Source of the DNA: Balamuthia mandrillaris | Taxonomy: Eukaryota > Discosea > Longamoebia > Balamuthiidae | Direction of reading: 5' to 3' | Assembly (NCBI GenBank): GCA_031835245.1 | Contig: JAVKOQ010000227.1 | Coordinates: 20,405-84,404, forward strand | Length of the DNA: 64,000 nt | In this document: one piece after another, positions 59,713 to 64,000 of the stretch | Numbering within the stretch: position 1 is the first letter of the stretch | Layout of the letters: each line of letters starts with the position of its first letter | Translations under genes and position numbers: made by a program | Notes under the pieces: model-generated | The model's input: the letters and a program-made list of their open reading frames with translations, nothing else | Told to the model about the DNA's origin: nothing | Database searches by the model: none

Positions 59713-60021
59713 ACCTGTTGGTGTTAATAAAATGACGAAGCATGCTTCCTCATTCTCGGTCGCGAGACGAGAGGGGACCGTAGTTGTCTTTTAACAACCG
59801 AGGACCCCTCAACCGGTACAAATAAGGAATACGAGAGAGACGGGAGTCTTTTTGGTGTACTTGCTCCCCCCCCCAAACTTTTATAAAGCAAAGCCGTCCT
59901 TCCACGAGAGAGAACTGGTCCAGAGGAAGCCACAAACACAAAGAGCGACTTGGGTTTTGGATTATTGTTGCTTACTTTCCGGGTGTATTTTTCAAGTAAA
60001 ACAACGAGTTAGCTTGCTAGA
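59713..60021. other. MPHOSPH6 3' flank and upstream of 60-kb gene
   Basis: No gene. An AATAAA at 59726-59731 just beyond the LINE is probably the original MPHOSPH6 polyadenylation signal. An imperfect hairpin at about 59775-59810 (GGGGACC...GTTGT / ACAAC...GGACCCC) and a run of nine C at 59864 are noted. Confidence 0.5.
59726..59731 (+). terminator. Candidate polyadenylation signal (MPHOSPH6)
   Basis: AATAAA downstream of the LINE on the MPHOSPH6 sense strand, placed about 35 bp after the stop codon if the LINE is removed. Confidence 0.45.
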
Positions 60022-60456
60022 ATGGGCAAAGAAAAGAAAGACAAGGAAAAAAAAGAGGACGGCTCCAAGGATTCCGACGACGAGTCCGCCTTTATCTTGG
60101 ACGAAAGTCCCGAGGCCATTCAAGTCTTTGGCATGAGCTACAGTGGCGGAAGGCTTCATGTCATTGGCAATGTCCCAAACTACGTCACTGGGGTGCTCAA
60201 AAAGTTTTGTCGAGAGAGACAAAAGGACGGGAACAAGCAGATTCAGTTCCTTCAATCGGCCGCAGAGAACGCCTGGCTTGGTGGCTCCGAGTACATCATA
60301 ACCAAGTGTGACGACACCTACTTCTTCCGACTGCACGTGGCCATCTCTAGGGCTGTACTGCGTGACGGGTGGTCCAAGTTTGACGACCAAAAATATGGTG
60401 GCGCCGCTGGCATGGAAAACAACATGATCCTCTTCATGAAAGATCCCACAAAGTAA
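60022..60456 (+). CDS. Conserved-looking hypothetical protein, 144 aa
   Basis: Not recognised. Intronless; start MGKEKKDKEKKEDGSKDSDD is highly charged, followed by about 115 residues that look like one compact alpha/beta domain: FGMSYSGGRLHVIGNVPNY, KKFCRERQKDGNKQIQFLQS, WLGGSEYIITKCDDTYFFRL, HVAISRAVLRDGWSKFDDQK, NNMILFMKDPTK. Balanced composition and no repeats argue for a real soluble protein. No signal peptide, membrane segment or known catalytic motif. It lies between the LINE-disrupted MPHOSPH6 3' flank and the convergent CENP-M gene. Confidence 0.7.
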   Translation: MGKEKKDKEKKEDGSKDSDDESAFILDESPEAIQVFGMSYSGGRLHVIGNVPNYVTGVLKKFCRERQKDGNKQIQFLQSAAENAWLGGSEYIITKCDDTYFFRLHVAISRAVLRDGWSKFDDQKYGGAAGMENNMILFMKDPTK

Positions 60457-60701
60457 GAAAATCTGATCAATTCTGCTCAATACATTGTTCCTGCTTTTTT
60501 ATTGAGCAATGGATAACTCACTGTTGTTCTGTTGGCGTGCTTTTTTTCGATTGAAACCTATTGTTCTGGAACGAGAGCGAGGGAGAGAGAGAGTGGTGAA
60601 TAGAAGTGGCGTAAAGGGTTAAGAAGCAAACAAGGAATCAGCTTCCAATGACGAGAGTAGGGATGGCCTAATGCAAGCCACAGTGTTGCCGGTTGCTATT
60701 T

Positions 60702-60963
60702 CTATTGTCTTGACCATCCGCGCTGCTGTGCTATCTCGCAGTCCTTCATTCTTTGTTGTGATATTAAGTCTTCAGCAACACGAACCAGGAGAACAGGAAA
60801 AAGGATGATAACAAGAAAGCTTACTACAAGATCGCAATAGAATACTTGAAGGCCATAGACATCTGCCCATTCCTCCAACTCTGCTGTAGTGAATGCAAAC
60901 CTGAGTTGGCAATCCACTGTAAAAAGCACAGATTGTACGTAATATGATGAATAGACATTCAGT

Positions 60964-60995
<32 letters not shown>

Positions 60996-61631
60996 GCGAG
61001 AGAGAAAACCTTTCGTAGCGATAATGCACGCTCGCATCGATGTAAGAAAATCTTTGTCCAGTTTGAAGAGGTTGGTTTTGAGCTCCTTGAAGCTCTGCAA
61101 GAGAGTCATATCCACAAAGAACACAACATAGTCAACGCGTGGCCGCTGCTCGTCCTCCGGCAAGGGTAATGAATGAGCCGTACGACTAATGGGTTGCGTT
61201 TGTGAGATGCAGAAAGAAAGGACTGAAAAGAAACTGCGTACATGTTGAGGCGTATTGGCCACCGTTTGTTGAGTATCGTTCGAGCGAGAGTCCTTTTGCC
61301 AGACTTTGGTTCACCTACAAACTATAGGCCCATACGAAAAAATAAAGCTTTTAAGATTGATGGGACACCTTATTTGCGTGAAGAAAGTCGGGTTACATGC
61401 ACGTACCAACAGTGTAGCCTGACAAGAGTGATCGCGCAGAGGTAAGCCTTGATGAAACTTCAACACACCAGGTTGGCCGCGCAGCGGGATGAACATCATC
61501 TCTTCCGTTACTTCAACCTCCGTTTCCTCTATTCGTTCATCCACACGCTCTGAAATGGGAGCGGTGCGAGGTTGTGTTGGTCGTTGTGGTGCAGTATTCG
61601 CACGAGCCAGCAGCTGTCGTATTTTACTCAT
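60702..61631 (-). CDS. CENPM: CENP-M-like kinetochore protein (GTPase-fold)
   Basis: Homologue of CENP-M, the pseudo-small-GTPase subunit of the inner-kinetochore CCAN (HIKM group). Four exons: 61631-61403, 61314-61242, 61185-61010, 60916-60702; 230 aa against 180 in human. Sequence order matches: CQATLLVREPKSGKRTLART (strand 1 and a P-loop-like turn), HSLPLPEDEQRPRVDYVVFF aligning with human SLPLPSSVNRPRIDLIVFVV, DKDFLTSMRACIIATKG, LQVFYCDL aligning with LLYCDL. Unlike the nucleotide-free human protein, the P-loop position here reads EPKSGKRT, close to GxxxxGK[ST]. The last part may instead splice at 60827, giving a short ending; I kept the open reading to 60702. A divergent Rab-like GTPase is the alternative. 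Confidence 0.7.
60961..61005. repeat. (AG)n microsatellite, CENPM intron 3
   Basis: GA run with minor variants; CT on the sense strand. Confidence 0.92.
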
Positions 61632-61795
61632 TTCTCCACCAAAATTTTGTGCTCTGTTCTTTCTTCTTTGCAAAGAAAAAAAAAGTGAACGAAAAAAAGA
61701 GGGCGGTTGGGTGGGGTGGAGCTGGCTTGGACGAACATAGGGTTGGTTTGGGGGGGATTTTTAGCTTCTTGTGAGGCGAATGACAAATAATAATA

Positions 61796-62560
61796 TTATG
61801 AGTTGTTCTCCTCCTCCTCCTTCGCTTTGAGGATGCCCACCTCAGTAAGCTTCTGCATGACGGCCGCTACACATTCCTCCAAGCTCAGCTCATGGCTGCG
61901 AATCACAAGGTCTGGGTTCTCGGGCGCTTCATAGGGAGCAGAGATGCCAGTAAACTCGGGGATCTGGCCGGCTCTGGCCTTCTTGTAAAGGCCCTTGGGG
62001 TCTCGCTGCTCTGCTACCTCGATAGGACACTCCACGTACACCTCCAAAAACAACAGGCCTGCCTCCTATTGTTCGGCATTTCAACCAGCGCTGGTGAGAA
62101 AAAAAAAAGCAGCAGCAGTGGCACACACACCAAAATGAAAAAAGAGACAAAAATAATAGTATAAAAAGAAAGATACCTCGTGAAGTTTGCGAGCCATGTC
62201 TCGGTCGGCTTTGTAGGGACTGATGAAGCTGGTGATGGCAACGACGCAAGCGTCCGCAAAGAGCTTGGCCACCTCGCCGATCCTACGAATGTTTTCCGTT
62301 CGGTCCTCGGGGGAGAAGCCGAGGTTCTTGTTGAGCCCGCCACGAATGTTGTCCCCGTCCATGCGATAGCATGTGCAGCCCTGGTGGAGCAGCGCTTGCT
62401 CCAAGGCCGCCGAGATGACGGACTTGCCCGCGGCGGAAAGGCCGGTGAACCAAATGGTGCAACCACGTTGCCCTACCAGCTTCACCCGCTCCTCGTAGCT
62501 TACCAGACCGGGGTGAAAGTGGATGTTGGTGGCCACTTGTTTGTCTTGAGTCTTGTCCAT
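61796..62560 (-). CDS. Adenylyl-sulfate (APS) kinase
   Basis: Makes PAPS from APS and ATP for sulfation reactions. Exons 62560-62177 and 62065-61796, 217 aa, the usual size of a free-standing enzyme. P-loop GLSAAGKS at 40-47, [19 protein letters not shown] and [17 protein letters not shown] (APS-binding), [10 protein letters not shown], and [36 protein letters not shown] at the end. No fused ATP sulfurylase as in animal PAPSS. The P-loop has Ala-Ala where Gly-Ala or Ala-Ser is more common. Short acidic C-terminal tail. Confidence 0.96.
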
Positions 62561-62918
62561 GGTTCTTCTTTCGAAAAGAATGAGAAGCGGGTGTTGGAAT
62601 TGCTGAAGCTTGATGGTTGCAGAGAAAGAAAGAGAGGAGGGGTCAAACAAACAGTCTTTCTTTGTTTGGGGGGGGGCGAGGTGGTGTTGATGATGACACT
62701 GACCTTTTTCGCCGCTAATCAAAAAAAAAAAAAGAAACAGGAAAAATCGTCGGTTCGACGCTGGTTGTGCTCGTTCAAAAAATTCTTGGTGCGATTAGTG
62801 AGCGAGCAAATGGTGTCCGCAACATCTCGCATGGGCCATTTGTGGCTGCTTTCCTCAAACAGCCCCTTCAGTGCAAATACCTCAGCTGTGAACGAAAACG
62901 AAGAACAAGACATGCTTT
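62561..62918. other. Divergent intergenic region (APS kinase / F-box gene)
   Basis: Shared upstream region, no gene. Contains a G run at about 62668 and an A run at 62720. Confidence 0.5.
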
Positions 62919-64000
62919 ATGGGGAATAACGAATGCCGCCTGCTGGGCGTATCGCCGGAACGAGCCATCGACGTGTCCTTGTTCCTTGCCCTATGGAAGA
63001 CCTATCGACACTTGGGCGAGGACGGGACGAGATACCTATCACGAGGCAACGCAAAGAAGTTTATGAAGGATCTCGCAGCCGCTTGGGACATTCCATACTG
63101 CCCCCAAACCGCCGAAAGCATTCTCGCTCGCGTTGCTCCCCAAAGAACCGCTTGTTTGGGGTTCCATGCATTCAAGCATCTCTTTGCTGAGGCTTTCGAT
63201 AAAGCCTTGGTGGCACCAAGTTTGTACTTTTCTCCATAGTGAGAAGCGTTGGGCGATTGACTTATCGCCATTTTCCTATACCAAACAGATACTAGAATAT
63301 CATCACGCAACCTTAGCCCAGAGCTGCGACAACAACTGCCACAACTGCGGCCAGAGGACTGGACGGCCCTTCCTATCGAGGTTTGGTGTCACGTCGTCAG
63401 CTTCCTGGACCGCAAGACCAGCAGCAACCTTTCTCTCTCGTGCAAGCTCCTGCGGGATGTTTGCATCTCCACTCAGACCCGCTTTTCTGTCTCTCCGTTC
63501 TGTCTGCCTCATTACGGTGCGATGAGCAGCGTGCTGCAACGGTTGGTCCAAAACTGCTCTCGACTGCGGCATCTTTCACTTCGAGGATGCATGTTCCTCA
63601 ACGACGAGGACCTAAAGCTATTGCCAGATACCCTCCTAACATTGGTTAGTTATTTCTTCACCTCTTTCTCTCCTTTCTTTTTTTCCTGTTCTTAACTTCT
63701 CTGCTCCTCTTCTGTACGTTTCTCCTTGCCTCCTTTTCGCTTTCTCTCTTTTGTGCCTCTCCTTTCTTTCTTTTTAAATATCTCTTTTATTCTCCCCACC
63801 CTTTCGTCTTTATCCTCTCTCTGCTCTCTGCTCCTCCCTGATTCGTTCTCTCTCTCTCTCTCTCTCTCTCTGCTTCTCTCTCTCATTTTATCTTCTCTAT
63901 CTGATTTGATTTGGTGCAGGACCTTTCACATTGTCAAACAATAACAGGAAACGCTCTTCGGTATATTCCGCCACAGCTTTCAAGCCTAAGCCTTGCACAT
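62919..64000 (+). CDS. EF-hand-like, F-box and leucine-rich repeat protein (partial)
   Basis: Runs off the right edge. Exons so far 62919-63219, 63289-63644, 63920-64000+. Start MGNNECRLLG fits an N-myristoylation signal. The first 100 residues look like a pair of degenerate EF-hands (LWKTYRHLGEDGTRYLSR). After the intron comes an F-box (LPIEVWCHVVSFLD at about 127-140) and leucine-rich repeats with SRLRHLSLRGCMFLNDEDLK and LDLSHCQTITGNALRYIP, as in FBXL-type substrate receptors of SCF ubiquitin ligases. Both donors are GTT type (GTTTGT, GTTAGT). The intron at 63645-63919 contains CT repeats. The combination of a myristoylated EF-hand-like head with an F-box is unusual. Confidence 0.8.
63846..63872. 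repeat. (CT)n microsatellite, F-box gene intron 2
   Basis: CT run on the sense strand of a plus-strand gene, about 50 bp upstream of the 3' splice site; mirrors the AG runs in minus-strand genes. Confidence 0.92.

Overview
This is a gene-dense stretch of a protist nuclear genome, not a prokaryotic or organellar one. Nearly every gene is cut by short spliceosomal introns (mostly 60-150 bp, about 115 in all). Exon joins were placed by hand from GT/AG sites, reading-frame continuity and known family motifs. Where an entry gives exon coordinates, the phases add up across the whole gene unless stated. The gene set (LAMTOR3, VIPAS39/SPE-39, ENTR1, RING-TRAF-MATH protein, Slo K+ channel, CENP-M, MPHOSPH6, long-form tRNase Z) points to Amorphea. 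The RING-TRAF-MATH type is common in Amoebozoa, so a free-living amoeba is my best guess, but that is inference. I could not run a database search.

Layout: 0.2-3.0 kb, DHHC palmitoyltransferase and LAMTOR3 (minus). 3.6-8.5 kb, PARP-finger/BRCT/SAP protein (minus), a SAP-domain protein and an EMAP II-like tRNA-binding protein (plus). 8.6-13.3 kb, VIPAS39 and a RING-TRAF-MATH protein (minus). 13.7-16.2 kb, ABCG half-transporter (plus). 16.5-23.0 kb, DH-PH RhoGEF and long tRNase Z (minus). 23.2-27.8 kb, ENTR1 homologue (plus), a second single-SAP protein and a UbiA/MenA-type prenyltransferase (minus). 27.9-33.5 kb, Ser/Thr-rich protein (minus), pterin-dehydratase-like protein (plus), MFS transporter (minus). 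33.9-39.0 kb, a 19-exon Slo/BK-type potassium channel (minus). 40.1-44.9 kb, an unknown protein and PCMT (minus) and a fucosyltransferase-LamG protein (plus). 45.0-55.1 kb, Ser/Thr/Gln-rich protein, PDI, SBDS (minus), CX9C protein (plus), four-CBS protein (minus). 55.3-58.5 kb, a HAD/2H RNA-repair-like protein and MPHOSPH6 (plus). 58.6-59.7 kb, a 5'-truncated LINE with target-site duplications. 60.0-64.0 kb, an unknown protein (plus), CENP-M and APS kinase (minus), and an EF-hand/F-box/LRR protein running off the right edge (plus).

There is no operon logic, but several themes recur: endolysosomal traffic (LAMTOR3, VIPAS39, ENTR1), RNA processing and ribosome maturation (tRNase Z, SBDS, MPHOSPH6, HAD-2H, tRNA-binding protein) and SAP-domain chromatin proteins (three genes). 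Two genome-wide habits stand out. Pyrimidine-rich microsatellites sit inside introns with the pyrimidine strand always the sense strand. And about a quarter of 5' splice sites read GTT rather than GTA/GTG.
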